Shown here: positions 45,929 to 55,938 of the stretch, in pieces
Numbering within the stretch: position 1 is the first letter of the stretch
Layout: each line of letters begins with the position of its first letter
DNA from: Azospirillum baldaniorum
GTDB taxonomy: Bacteria > Pseudomonadota > Alphaproteobacteria > Azospirillales > Azospirillaceae
Reading direction: 5' to 3'
DNA length: 64,000 nt
NCBI RefSeq assembly: GCF_003119195.2
Contig: NZ_CP022260.1
Coordinates: 527,501-591,500 of the forward strand
Position numbers and translations under genes: made by a program
The notes under the pieces: generated by a model
Database searches by the model: none
What the model was told of the DNA's origin: nothing
What the model saw: only the letters and a program-made list of their open reading frames with translations

Positions 45929-46282
45929 ATGGTCAAGACCCTTTCCGCCGTCCGTCCCGGAAGCCGCCCGAACGCCGTCCGCGGTGTCGAGGATGCCGCT
46001 CCCGCCGGCGTCGTGGTCGCCCTGCGCCCCGATCACCGCAATTCCGATCATCGGCAGCGGGCGACGGTGCTGGCGGCGACCACCGGCGGGCGCGGCCCGC
46101 GCATGGACATGCTGACGATCACCCACAGCCGCGGCGCGGCGGAGGATCGCGGGGCGGAACTCATCCACATCGACGGTCCCTACGCGGACGTTTTGGCCTA
46201 CATCGCCGACTCGCCGGAGTGCGTGGTCTGCTTCGACACGCTGCATGGCGGCATGGCCCGCGCGCAATTGTCCGTGCCCTGA
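45929..46282 (+). CDS. Hypothetical protein, 117 residues
   Basis: I do not recognise this protein. It is soluble and basic at the start, with the more structured part in the second half (MDMLTITHSRGAAEDRG, then HIDGPYADVLAYIADSPECV near residue 80). A GAGGTGAG ribosome-binding site precedes the ATG, and a promoter-like sequence lies upstream, supporting a real gene. It is followed on the same strand by another small unknown gene after 32 bases. Confidence 0.5.
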   Translation: MVKTLSAVRPGSRPNAVRGVEDAAPAGVVVALRPDHRNSDHRQRATVLAATTGGRGPRMDMLTITHSRGAAEDRGAELIHIDGPYADVLAYIADSPECVVCFDTLHGGMARAQLSVP

Positions 46283-46314
46283 CCGGGCTCCGGGTCCTGC
46301 TGGAGAGCGAACCG

Positions 46315-46767
46315 ATGAACGCTTCTATGATGAGTGATTGTGTGACGACGCCCTTCTCCGGGCAGGAACTGGCCTCCGCGATCATCGCGGCGGCGCTGTC
46401 GCTCCCATCGGCCAACGGTCGGCTGCATCTGCCCAACGGTGCCGTGCTGTGCGACCCGGCGGCGCTGGAGCGGGAATTCGCGCTGGCCGCGCAGGGGCTG
46501 TCCCACTGGCTGGCGCAGAACGAGCCGCGCATCGCCGAGGCCGCGCGGGCCAGCCGGTTGAAGATCGGGGCCGGGGTCATCCGGGCCGCCGTGGCGACCC
46601 TGGAGCACGCCGGGCGCCGTTGCGGCGCATTGAGCGACCGTGGAGAGCGGGCGCTGTCCATCGACTTCAGCGCGGTCTGCGACCGGGTTCAGGAGCGTCC
46701 GGGCCTGCTCGCCCAGACGGTGGCCGCCGTCGCCGCCGGCCACACCATCCACGCGGTCGCCGCCTGA
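46315..46767 (+). CDS. Hypothetical protein, 150 residues
   Basis: I do not recognise this protein. It is alanine-rich and probably all-helical (SGQELASAIIAAALSLPSAN near residue 15, LEREFALAAQGLSHWLAQ near 52, AVCDRVQERPGLLAQTVAAV near 120), without a membrane anchor. The ATG at 46315 lies ten bases after TGGAGAG. It shares the strand and likely the transcript with the preceding 117-residue gene. Confidence 0.5.
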   Translation: MNASMMSDCVTTPFSGQELASAIIAAALSLPSANGRLHLPNGAVLCDPAALEREFALAAQGLSHWLAQNEPRIAEAARASRLKIGAGVIRAAVATLEHAGRRCGALSDRGERALSIDFSAVCDRVQERPGLLAQTVAAVAAGHTIHAVAA

Positions 46768-46794
46768 AGACGGAGACCGTTGACGGGTCGGACG

Positions 46795-47358
46795 TTACAG
46801 AAGGGTGTGCTCGATCAGGATCTTGGTGCCGATGGCGAGCAGGCCGAGGCCGCCAATCAGCTCCGCCCGGCGGCCGAGTAGCGGGCCGGCGGCGCGGCCC
46901 AGCAGGACGCCGCCGAAACCCATCAGGAAGGTGACGACGCCGATCAGGCTGGCGGTCACCGCGATGTTGACGTCCGCCATGGCGAGGCCGACCCCCACCG
47001 CGCTGGCGTCGATGCTGGTCGCCACCGCCACCGTCAGCAGGGCCAGCCAGCCCGAGCGGGTGGCCGCCGCCTCGTCGTCCTCTTCCCCGGCGAGCGCGTT
47101 GCGGATCATCGATCCGCCGATCATCAGCAGCAGGCCGAAGGCGATCCAGTGGTCGATCGCCTGGACGAAGCCGGCGAAGGCCGAACCCACCGCCCAGCCG
47201 ATGGAGGCCATCGAGAGCTGGCAGAGGCCAAAGGCGAAACCGACCCGCAACGCCTCGGACAGGCCGGGACGCTTCTGAACGGCGCCACGGCCCAACGCCG
47301 CGGCGAAGCTGTCCATGGAAAGGCTGACGGCGAGGACGAGGGAGGTCACACCGAGCAT
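46795..47358 (-). CDS. mntP: Manganese efflux pump MntP
   Basis: This 187-residue inner-membrane protein exports Mn(II). It starts LGVTSLVLAVSLSMDSFAAA with the conserved aspartate in helix 1. The repeat-related motif TVAVATSIDASAVGVGLAMA near residue 103 carries the second aspartate, and there are six helices, as in E. coli MntP (188 residues). The ATG at 47358 has GGAG ten bases upstream; longer frames upstream are not protein-like. A manganese riboswitch precedes it. It is convergent with the 150-residue gene. Confidence 0.93.
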   Translation of the reverse strand: MLGVTSLVLAVSLSMDSFAAALGRGAVQKRPGLSEALRVGFAFGLCQLSMASIGWAVGSAFAGFVQAIDHWIAFGLLLMIGGSMIRNALAGEEDDEAAATRSGWLALLTVAVATSIDASAVGVGLAMADVNIAVTASLIGVVTFLMGFGGVLLGRAAGPLLGRRAELIGGLGLLAIGTKILIEHTLL

Positions 47359-47420
47359 GGCAACGAACTCCGGCCAAACGGACACGACAGCACGGCTACC
47401 CCCGGTTGGCCTTCGGGAGC

Positions 47421-47566
47421 GTCCGCACCATCGGTCTTGCCGAACCGGCCGGACTCTGTCCGGCTGCCGCGTGCGCCACGGGACCGCCTGAGGCAGGATG
47501 GTCCCGAGTCTGTTGGCGCACGCCCCTCTCGCAGGAGGGTGGCTACTCCCCAATGACGGGGCGGAC
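47421..47566 (-). promoter_or_regulatory. yybP-ykoY manganese riboswitch upstream of mntP
   Basis: Read on the minus strand, the leader has the hallmark ATTGGGGAGTAGCC (around 47553-47541) and, at the other end, GGCAAGACCGATGG (around 47441-47428), with CCAACAGACTCGGGAC between. These are the conserved loops of the Mn2+-sensing yybP-ykoY aptamer. GTCCGC (47566-47561) can pair with GCGGAC (47426-47421) to close the basal helix. The aptamer ends 63 bases before the mntP ATG. In this class Mn2+ binding turns expression on. Confidence 0.85.
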
Positions 47567-47595
47567 CCTAACGCCGGAGAGTGTAGGTGTCAATC

Positions 47596-47617
47596 TATAT
47601 GAATAGCTGTTCATATA
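47596..47617. promoter_or_regulatory. 22-bp inverted repeat in the mntP/chemoreceptor intergenic region
   Basis: TATATGAA (47596-47603) and TTCATATA (47610-47617) flank TAGCTG. It lies just upstream of the riboswitch, over the probable mntP promoter, and about 165 bases before the chemoreceptor start. A metal-responsive repressor (MntR- or Mur-like) is one possibility. Confidence 0.5.
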
Positions 47618-47781
47618 TATTTGAATCGCTCTAAAAAGGATGCGCCGCGCCCCGCCGTGGGGCAGGCGTGGTGCGCCCCGGAACGATTTGTTAAGAGCCT
47701 CTGACGCTTTTATGCCGCTGCGGTTCGTTGGGGTACGAAACGCTCGGATTCAATGGGCATCATTGGGCGCGGGGGTTCGCC

Positions 47782-49470
47782 ATGGGGTTGCTGACGGGGG
47801 TCGGCTCGCTGTCGCTTTCGGGCAAGACGGTGTCGCTGTGTGTCGGTGGATTGGTCGTGTTGACGAGCGCCACCTTTGCGGTCAACGAAACGTTGCTGAG
47901 CCGCTATGCGGAGCGCATGGCGGTCGAGCGGCAGGAAACCAACATGCGCGTCGCCTGGGACGTGCTGAACCAGTACGGGCGCGACATCAGCGTCCGCGAC
48001 GGCGCGCTGTACGCCGGCGACCGCGCGCTGAACGGTTTCTTCGAACCGGTGGACCGGGTGAAAGCGCTGGTCGGCGGCACCGCCACCCTGTTCATGGGCG
48101 ACACGCGGGTGACCACCAACGTCCAGAAGCCGGACGGCGGGCGCGCCGTCGGCACCCAACTGGCCAAGGGGCCGGTCTACGACGCCGTGCTGGTCCGGGG
48201 CGAGCCGTACCGTGGGCAGGCCGACATCCTGGGCGTTCCCTTCTACACCGCCTACGACCCGATCAAGGACCGCTCGGGCAAGGTGGTCGGCGTGCTCTAT
48301 GTCGGTGTGCCGCGGGCGGAGTTCTTCGCGCCGATCCGCGACACCCAGACGATGATCGGTGGGCTGGGCGCCGCGGTGACGCTGCTGGTGGCCGGCGGCA
48401 GCCTGCTGTTGTCACGACGCATCTTCCGCCCGCTGTCCGCCATGCGCGGCGCCATGGAGCGGTTGGCGACGGGGACCCTGTCGGTCGAGGTTCCGGCGCT
48501 GGACCGCAAGGATGAGATCGGCGGCATGGCCCGGGCGCTGAGCGTCTTCAAGGAGAACGCGCAGCAGGTCGCCCGGCTCGATGCCGCCCAGGCGGAGGAG
48601 CGCGCCCGCGCCGAGCGGGACCGCCGCGACGCGCTGGAGGCGGTTGCCCGCAACTTCGAAGGCACGATGCTGAGCGTCGTCGAGACGCTGAGCGCCACCA
48701 CGGCCCAGCTCGAATCCAACGCCCAGCGCCTGCATGGCATCGCCGAGAGCAGCAGCGGGCAGGCCGCCGCGGTCAGCGGTGCGGCGGGCGAGGCCAGCGA
48801 CGACGTGCGGACCGTGGCCGGCGCCACCGAAGAGCTGACGGCGTCCATTGTCGAGGTGTCCCGCCAGATCGACGAGTCCTCCCGCATGGTCCGCAACGCG
48901 GTGGAGGAGGTGGAGCGCACCAACCACACGGTCGAGGGCCTTGCCGCCGCCGCCGGCAAGATCGGGGAGGTGGTGACGCTGATCCAGAGCATCGCCGCGC
49001 AGACCAACCTGCTGGCGCTGAACGCCACCATCGAGGCGGCGCGGGCGGGCGAGGCCGGCAAGGGCTTCGCCGTCGTCGCCAACGAGGTGAAGGGCCTCGC
49101 CAACCAGACCGCCAGGGCGACCGACGAGATCGCGCAGCAGGTCGCGGAGATCCAGGCGGTGACCGGCAGCGCGGTGACGGCCATCGGCGGCATCGGGCGC
49201 ACGGTGGTCGCGGTGAACGATCTGGTCGGCCGCATCGCCGGGTCCGCCGATCGCCAGAACGCCACCACCGGTGAGATCGCCCGCAGCGTCCAGCGCGCCG
49301 CCGACCGCACGTCGGAGGTGACCCACAGCGTCCGCGACGTGTCGGCCTCCGCCCACGAGACCGGCACCATGGCGTCGGAAGTGCGCTCCGCCGCCGCCGA
49401 TCTCGGCCGGCAGGCGCTGGCCCTGCGCGAGCAGGCCGGTGCGTTCCTGCGGCAGATCCGCTCGGCCTGA
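47782..49470 (+). CDS. Methyl-accepting chemotaxis protein with periplasmic Cache-type sensor
   Basis: This 562-residue transmembrane chemoreceptor has helix 1 at about residues 13-34 and a periplasmic domain of the single Cache_3-Cache_2 type (35-190), with [20 protein letters not shown] and [20 protein letters not shown], ending at [12 protein letters not shown]. Helix 2 ([18 protein letters not shown], about 195-212), a HAMP domain and the cytoplasmic signalling domain with [20 protein letters not shown] near 407 follow. There is no C-terminal CheR pentapeptide. The ATG at 47782 precedes [18 protein letters not shown]. Cache_3-Cache_2 receptors often sense organic acids or quaternary amines; the ligand here is unknown. 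Confidence 0.9.
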   Translation: MGLLTGVGSLSLSGKTVSLCVGGLVVLTSATFAVNETLLSRYAERMAVERQETNMRVAWDVLNQYGRDISVRDGALYAGDRALNGFFEPVDRVKALVGGTATLFMGDTRVTTNVQKPDGGRAVGTQLAKGPVYDAVLVRGEPYRGQADILGVPFYTAYDPIKDRSGKVVGVLYVGVPRAEFFAPIRDTQTMIGGLGAAVTLLVAGGSLLLSRRIFRPLSAMRGAMERLATGTLSVEVPALDRKDEIGGMARALSVFKENAQQVARLDAAQAEERARAERDRRDALEAVARNFEGTMLSVVETLSATTAQLESNAQRLHGIAESSSGQAAAVSGAAGEASDDVRTVAGATEELTASIVEVSRQIDESSRMVRNAVEEVERTNHTVEGLAAAAGKIGEVVTLIQSIAAQTNLLALNATIEAARAGEAGKGFAVVANEVKGLANQTARATDEIAQQVAEIQAVTGSAVTAIGGIGRTVVAVNDLVGRIAGSADRQNATTGEIARSVQRAADRTSEVTHSVRDVSASAHETGTMASEVRSAAADLGRQALALREQAGAFLRQIRSA

Positions 49471-49486
49471 AGAAAGGGTTCCGCCC

Positions 49487-49831
49487 GTGTTCCGCAACCC
49501 GCGTTCGCTGCTGTTCGTGTTCTTCTTCGCGTCGCTGGCGGCCCTGCTGGTCTTCAGCGGCGACCCGCCGGACGGTGGGCGGACCGACGCGAACCGGGAG
49601 TTCCTGGCGGCCTGCGAGGCCAGCCCCTTCGCGACGCAGAACACCGGCTCCACCGAGGCGGCGGTGCGGGTGTGCTCCTGCATCCTGTCCTGGCACCGCA
49701 AGGAGGGCGAGGCCACCGGCCGGCCGCTTCCCGCCGCGCTCTATGGCGGGGAGGGGGGAGCCGGCGCCGCGGCGGTGGCGGTGGATGAGCGGGCGCGGGC
49801 CTCCTGCCTGTCCGGGCGCGTGACGCCCTGA
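49487..49831 (+). CDS. Hypothetical secreted or membrane-anchored protein, 114 residues
   Basis: I do not recognise this protein. It starts FRNPRSLLFVFFFASLAALL, a signal anchor or signal peptide. A small periplasmic part with cysteines at FLAACEASPF, VRVCSCILSWH and RASCLSG follows and could form disulfide bonds. The GTG at 49487 has AAAGGG nine bases upstream and lies 16 bases behind the chemoreceptor stop, so it may be co-transcribed with it. Confidence 0.6.
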   Translation: MFRNPRSLLFVFFFASLAALLVFSGDPPDGGRTDANREFLAACEASPFATQNTGSTEAAVRVCSCILSWHRKEGEATGRPLPAALYGGEGGAGAAAVAVDERARASCLSGRVTP

Positions 49832-49921
49832 TCATCGCAGACCCGCTTTTTTGAGAATCGTCCGCAGGACGGGGCGGCCGGGGCTTTTCCTTCGGCCCTG
49901 CCGCACCCATCCTATGGCGCT

Positions 49922-50218
49922 ATGAGCACGCACGACACCCGCAACCCCTGCACGAAGCTCTGCCGCTACGATGCGGCGGACCGCTGCATGGGCTGTTTCC
50001 GCACCCGCGCTGAGGTGAGGCACTGGAAACGCCTGCCGGACGAGACGAAGGCGGCGATCAACGCCCGCATCGCCGCGCGCGGCGGCACGGTCTCCAAGAA
50101 GGACGGCAAGCGGGCGAAGAAGCTCGACAAGAAAATCCGCAAGCTGGAAGCGAAGCTCGCCACCCTGCGCGCCCGCCGGTCGGAGCTGGAGGGGTCGGTC
50201 GTCAGAGCGGCGGAGTGA
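49922..50218 (+). CDS. DUF1289 protein with C-terminal coiled coil
   Basis: This 98-residue protein has the DUF1289 cysteine pattern NPCTKLCRYD...CMGCFRTRAEVRHW (residues 8-36), which resembles a small metal or Fe-S site. A highly charged helical tail follows (KKLDKKIRKLEAKLATLRAR near 65) that should form a coiled coil. Most DUF1289 proteins lack this tail or are shorter. The function is not known. Confidence 0.8.
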   Translation: MSTHDTRNPCTKLCRYDAADRCMGCFRTRAEVRHWKRLPDETKAAINARIAARGGTVSKKDGKRAKKLDKKIRKLEAKLATLRARRSELEGSVVRAAE

Positions 50219-50226
50219 ACACCGCC

Positions 50227-50409
50227 TCACCCGATCCCGGCGTGCCGTTCCACATACAGCAGCAGGGCGGGATAGTAGTGCTTCTGTGACGCCGTCAGTT
50301 CCTGGCAGTAACGGCGGGCCATGCCGTTGGAAAGCCAAGCATCAAGCTCGCCGCTCTCGCGTTTCTGGGCGATGACGCGGTCGATCTTGTCCATGATCTT
50401 GTGGATCAC
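50227..50409 (-). CDS. Small hypothetical protein, 60 residues
   Basis: I do not recognise this protein. The sequence IHKIMDKIDRVIAQKRESGE near the start and AWLSNGMARRYCQELTASQK near residue 24 looks like a genuine helical protein. The GTG at 50409 has AAGGA upstream. It is convergent with the DUF1289 gene, eight bases apart. The region 50410-50669 upstream shows a hairpin GGCGCCGC-AAAG-GCGGCGCC (50451-50470) and a small inverted repeat GTTCA-ATA-TGAAC (50482-50494), but no further gene. Confidence 0.55.
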   Translation of the reverse strand: MIHKIMDKIDRVIAQKRESGELDAWLSNGMARRYCQELTASQKHYYPALLLYVERHAGIG

Positions 50410-50669
50410 GTCCGTTCCTTTTCGGGTGTTGATTTGCCGTGGGAGGGGCGGGCGCCGCAAAGGCGGCGCCGTCGATTGCCTGTTCAATATGAACCTCGGA
50501 GCGGCGGTGAGCTGCGCATTATGGGCATGCCTGCATACCGCATTGCACAAAAGTCCGTCCGGGCCATCGAGCCCACGCGCGGGTCTGCCCTTCGCAGGCG
50601 TTCGTTGACCGGCTTCCCGGCGCCGTCCCATTCTGCACGTCGAAGGAAGAAAAACCGGGAGGACGTGCG

Positions 50670-51632
50670 GTGGGGATGGCGGTGGACCGCCGCGCCGCCG
50701 CAGCCATCATCATGACCGCCATCGCCATGACCGAACGCCGCGCGGAGCTGGACGGCGCCGCCTCCGCCACGCTGGTTCTGCTCTGCCTGCTCTGGGGCCT
50801 GCAGCAGGTCGCCATCAAGGTCGCCATGACCGGATTCTCGCCGGTGCTCCAGGGCGGGTTGCGCTCGCTGGGCGCGCTGGCGCTGCTGTGGGGCTGGGCG
50901 GCGCTGCGCGGCATGCGCCTGTTCGAGCGGGACGGCACGCTGGGGCTGGGTCTGCTGGCCGGGCTGCTGTTCGCCGGGGAGTTCCTGCTGGTCTATACCG
51001 GGCTGTCCTACACCACGGTGTCGCGCAGCATCCTGTTCCTCTACACAGCCCCCTTCCTGGTATCGGTCGGCGCGCATCTGCTGCTGCCGGGGGAGCGGAT
51101 GCGCGGCGTCCAGGCGGCCGGGCTGGTCTGCGCCTTCGTCGGGGTGGCGGTCGCCTTCGCCGACGGGCTGCGCCTGCCGACGAACCGCGAGATGATCGGC
51201 GACCTGATGGTGCTGGCCGCGGCGGTGCTGTGGGCGGCCACCACCCTGGTCATCAAGGGCAGCAAGCTGGTCCGCGCCAGTTCGACCAAGGTGCTGTTCT
51301 ACCAGCTCGCCGTGTCCGGGGCGGTGATGCCGCTGGCCTCGCTTCTCATGGGCGAGGCGGGGGTGACGGCGCCCGGCCCGCTGGCGCTCGCCTGCCTCGC
51401 CTTCCAGATCGTGGTGGTTGCCTTCGCCTCCTACCTCGCCTGGTTCTGGCTGGTGGCCCGCTACCCGGCGGCCCGCCTGTCGGCCTTCACCTTCCTGACG
51501 CCGCTGTTCGGCGTGCTGTCCGGCGCCCTGCTGCTGGGCGAGCGGGTCAGCGCGAGCCTCGCCGCGGCGATGCTGCTGGTCTGCGCCGGCATCTGGCTGG
51601 TGAACCGCCGCGCGCCCGCCGCGGGCGCCTAG
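50670..51632 (+). CDS. EamA-family (DMT) transporter
   Basis: This 320-residue inner-membrane protein of the drug/metabolite transporter superfamily has ten hydrophobic helices and two EamA repeats: LDGAASATLVLLCLLWGLQQ near residue 27 opens repeat 1, and MIGDLMVLAAAVLWAATTLV near 175 opens repeat 2. Such proteins usually export amino acids or other metabolites. The GTG at 50670 stands seven bases after GGAGG; ATGs at 50676 and 50727 are alternatives and the latter fits typical family lengths better. It has no close functional partner nearby. Confidence 0.83.
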   Translation: MGMAVDRRAAAAIIMTAIAMTERRAELDGAASATLVLLCLLWGLQQVAIKVAMTGFSPVLQGGLRSLGALALLWGWAALRGMRLFERDGTLGLGLLAGLLFAGEFLLVYTGLSYTTVSRSILFLYTAPFLVSVGAHLLLPGERMRGVQAAGLVCAFVGVAVAFADGLRLPTNREMIGDLMVLAAAVLWAATTLVIKGSKLVRASSTKVLFYQLAVSGAVMPLASLLMGEAGVTAPGPLALACLAFQIVVVAFASYLAWFWLVARYPAARLSAFTFLTPLFGVLSGALLLGERVSASLAAAMLLVCAGIWLVNRRAPAAGA

Positions 51633-51705
51633 AAAGACGGGAACCGGCCCGGCCGCCATCGGTTGGCTCTGCTGTCCCAGCACAAGCAGCGGAGCCGGTT
51701 ACATC

Positions 51706-52491
51706 ATGGATTTGAACGGAAAAGTCGCCCTCATCACCGGGGCCGGGTCGGGCATCGGCAAGGCGTCCGCCACCCTGTTCGCCAGCGCCGGGGCGAGCGT
51801 CGGCGTGCTCAGCCGCACCGAGGACGAGATCCGCAAGACGGCGGAGGAGATCACCGCAGCGGGCGGCAAGGCCATCCCCCTCGTCGCCGACGTCGCCGAC
51901 AGCGAGGCGGTGAAGCGGGCGGTGGACCGGCTGGTCCAGGAGTATGGACGGCTGGACATCGTCTTCGCCAACGCCGGCATCAACGGCGTCTGGGCGCCGA
52001 TCGACGAGCTGACTCCGGAGGAGTGGGACCGCACCATCAACATCAACCTGCGCGGCACCTACCTGACGCTGCACCACGCGGTGCCGTATCTGAAGAAGGC
52101 GGGCGGCGGGTCGGTGCTGGTGACCGCCTCGATCAACGGCACGCGGGTGTTCAGCAACGCCGGGGCCACCGCCTATTCCTGCACCAAGGCGGCGCAGGTC
52201 GCCATGGTCCAGATGCTGGCGCTGGAGCTGGCCAAGCACCGCATCCGCGTCAACGCCATCTGTCCGGGGATGATCGACACCAAGATTCAGGACAACACCC
52301 AGGCGCGCAACACCGCAGAGGCCGAGGAGGCCGCCGAATATCCCGACGGCGAGATACCGCTGACCCGCGGCAAGCCGGGCAGCAGCGCCGACGTGGCGGA
52401 GCTGGCGCTGTTCCTGGCATCGGACCGCTCGAAGCACATCACCGGCACACCCGTCTGGATCGACGGCGCCGAGTCCCTGCTGATCGGCTGA
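51706..52491 (+). CDS. Short-chain dehydrogenase/reductase
   Basis: This 261-residue classical SDR has the cofactor motif LITGAGSGIGKASATLF near residue 9, FANAGINGVWAPIDEL near 86, a catalytic serine in VTASINGTRV near 140, and YSCTKAAQVAM near 156. The loss of Asp or Glu at the end of beta-2 (VGVLSRTEDE) suggests NADP(H) use. It resembles 3-oxoacyl-ACP-reductase/glucose-1-dehydrogenase-like SDRs; the substrate is open. It lies ten bases upstream of the alpha-glucosidase gene, so it may act on a sugar (inference). Confidence 0.87.
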   Translation: MDLNGKVALITGAGSGIGKASATLFASAGASVGVLSRTEDEIRKTAEEITAAGGKAIPLVADVADSEAVKRAVDRLVQEYGRLDIVFANAGINGVWAPIDELTPEEWDRTININLRGTYLTLHHAVPYLKKAGGGSVLVTASINGTRVFSNAGATAYSCTKAAQVAMVQMLALELAKHRIRVNAICPGMIDTKIQDNTQARNTAEAEEAAEYPDGEIPLTRGKPGSSADVAELALFLASDRSKHITGTPVWIDGAESLLIG

Positions 52492-52501
52492 GGGCCCGCT
52501 C

Positions 52502-54126
<1,625 letters not shown>

Positions 54127-54130
<4 letters not shown>

Positions 54131-54423
54131 GCGGAGACGTGAAGAACAACGCGGCCAAGAACCGTTACGAGCTGACCGTGGGCGACGCCACCGCGGTGGT
54201 GGAGTACGAAAAGCGCGACGGGGCCATCGTCTTCACCCACACGGAGGTTCCGGAGAGCATGGCCGGGCAGGGCATCGGCTCCGCGCTGGCGCGCGGTGCG
54301 CTGGAGGACGCGCGCTCCAGCGGGCAGAAGGTTGTGCCGGTCTGCCCCTTCGTGGCCAAATACATCCAGCGCCACCCGGAGTACCAGGATCTGGTCGTCG
54401 CGGAGGGCGGACCATCGACGTGA
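54127..54423 (+). CDS. GNAT-like protein of the YidJ/Acetyltransf_CG group
   Basis: This 98-residue protein is a minimal GCN5-related acetyltransferase. NRYELTVGDATAVVEYEKRD opens the domain, VPESMAGQGIGSALARGALE near residue 44 is the acetyl-CoA-binding loop, and VVPVCPFVAKYIQRHPEYQD near 76 is the conserved C-terminal motif of the group. It is translationally coupled to the alpha-glucosidase gene by ATGA. The acceptor is unknown. Confidence 0.85.
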
Positions 54424-54433
54424 GGCGATCGCC

Positions 54434-55228
54434 GTGAAGCGGATTTTCCTGGCCGCCGGGCTGCTGATTCTTCCGCCGGCGGCGGGCCGGGCCGCCACGC
54501 TGGAGCTGGACTTCGCCGCCTATGGCGGCGGCGTTTCCCTGGCGCGCGGCAGCGTCATGCTGACGGAGGAGGGAGAGGGCGGCGCCAGCCGCTACCGGGC
54601 GGCCCTGGAGGCGGAGGCGGTGCCCTGGCTCGGCCTCTTCACCAATTTCCGCTACCACGCCGAGTCCGCGGGACGGCTGGAGGCCGGCGCCGCCCAGCCG
54701 GACCGTTTCCGCGGCGAGCGCCGGCTGCGCCGCAAGCAGGACATCATGACGCTGACCTTCGGCCCCGACGGGGTGGATGTGACGGCCGATCCGCCGCTCA
54801 GCCCCGACAAGGCGGCGCGGGTGCCGCCGGACAGCCGCCGGGGCAGCATCGATCCGTTGAGCGCCGGGGCGGCGGTGATCCTGACCGCCAGCCGGGCGGG
54901 CGGCTGCGGCGGACGCTATCCCGTCTATGACGGGCGCCGCCGCTACGACATCATCATGACGCCGCAGGGCAAGGGCGACCTGCCGTCGTCGCGCTACCGC
55001 ATCGCCACGGGTACGGCGGAGGTCTGCGCGGTCACCGTCCGCCCGGTGGCCGGCTTCCAGGGCGACCGCGACCGGGACCGCTTCTTCGCCGAAGGGGTCG
55101 AGCGCAAGGCGACCGTGTGGTTCGCCCGCGCGCCGGAGAGCGGGCGCGTCGTCCCGGTGACGGTGGAGGTGCCGACCGACACCATGACGGTGCTGGTTCA
55201 CACCGTCGGCGTGAAGGCCGGCTTGTAA
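54434..55228 (+). CDS. DUF3108 periplasmic protein
   Basis: This 264-residue protein has a signal peptide (KRIFLAAGLLILPPAAGRAA) and a beta-rich DUF3108-like domain, with LELDFAAYGGGVSLARGSVM near residue 22, FTNFRYHAESAGRLEAG near 65 and YPVYDGRRRYDIIM near 160. The function of the family is not known; it is placed in the periplasm or outer envelope. The GTG start at 54434 lies ten bases behind the GNAT gene's stop. It probably ends the SDR-glucosidase-GNAT transcript. Confidence 0.78.
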   Translation: MKRIFLAAGLLILPPAAGRAATLELDFAAYGGGVSLARGSVMLTEEGEGGASRYRAALEAEAVPWLGLFTNFRYHAESAGRLEAGAAQPDRFRGERRLRRKQDIMTLTFGPDGVDVTADPPLSPDKAARVPPDSRRGSIDPLSAGAAVILTASRAGGCGGRYPVYDGRRRYDIIMTPQGKGDLPSSRYRIATGTAEVCAVTVRPVAGFQGDRDRDRFFAEGVERKATVWFARAPESGRVVPVTVEVPTDTMTVLVHTVGVKAGL

Positions 55229-55234
55229 CCGGAG

Positions 55235-55834
55235 TTACGGATTCGCGGCGAGGCGCCACTGGCCGTCGTCGCCGCGGCAGGCGGTGCCGGTGGCGGACTC
55301 CTGACGGCCGTCGATGGTCACCTTGTGCTGGAACTCCTTGCACTCCCGTCCGGCGGAATCGCGCCCGGCGCGGATCGGGGTGATGGTGCCGCTGGTGTTC
55401 GTGCTGTCCGGGCTGTTCCAGCGGATGGTCTGCCCGACCGGCGCGTCGAGCGCGCGGGTCTCCGCGCTCTGCGCCGCATTGCGACTGCCCGGGCTTAACT
55501 GCTCCATCAGGTAACCGCCGGCGAAGTAGCCGAGCAGGCCACCGGCGCCGATGGCCAGCAGGTTGCCGCTGCCCTTGCCGATCTGCGATCCGGCGAGCGC
55601 CCCGACGGCGGCCCCGCCCAGCTTGCCCAGCAGGTCGTTGTCGATGCCGAAGGTGGTGTTGCCGCCGCCGTTGCCGAGCGGGCCGCCCTGCGGGTTGGTC
55701 TGGGTCGGCGCGCCGTAACCGCCCTGGGTGAACACCTGCGCCGAGGCGGGGGCGGAGGTCAGGGGCAGGGCGACGGACAGGCCAAGGCAAAGGACCGAGG
55801 CGAAGCGAATCCCGGACAGGCGGACAGCGGACAC
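55235..55834 (-). CDS. Glycine-zipper surface-antigen-like outer-membrane protein
   Basis: This 199-residue exported protein has a signal peptide ending at PASA. A Gln/Gly-rich stretch and a glycine-zipper segment ([20 protein letters not shown] near residue 72, then [16 protein letters not shown]) of the 17-kDa surface antigen/RT0821-Lpp0805 type follow. A C-terminal domain has [20 protein letters not shown] near 160 and two cysteines likely to pair. The GTG at 55834 has AAGGAG eight bases upstream. It is convergent with the DUF3108 gene, six bases apart. Confidence 0.83.
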   Translation of the reverse strand: MSAVRLSGIRFASVLCLGLSVALPLTSAPASAQVFTQGGYGAPTQTNPQGGPLGNGGGNTTFGIDNDLLGKLGGAAVGALAGSQIGKGSGNLLAIGAGGLLGYFAGGYLMEQLSPGSRNAAQSAETRALDAPVGQTIRWNSPDSTNTSGTITPIRAGRDSAGRECKEFQHKVTIDGRQESATGTACRGDDGQWRLAANP

Positions 55835-55938
55835 GTCGGCTACTCCTTTATTGCAACGCGATGGTCATCTGAACACCACGGCCCCGCTCAAGGTTGAGGC
55901 AAAAGGGCGACAATGACCTTCGACGAAGATGGCAATCG

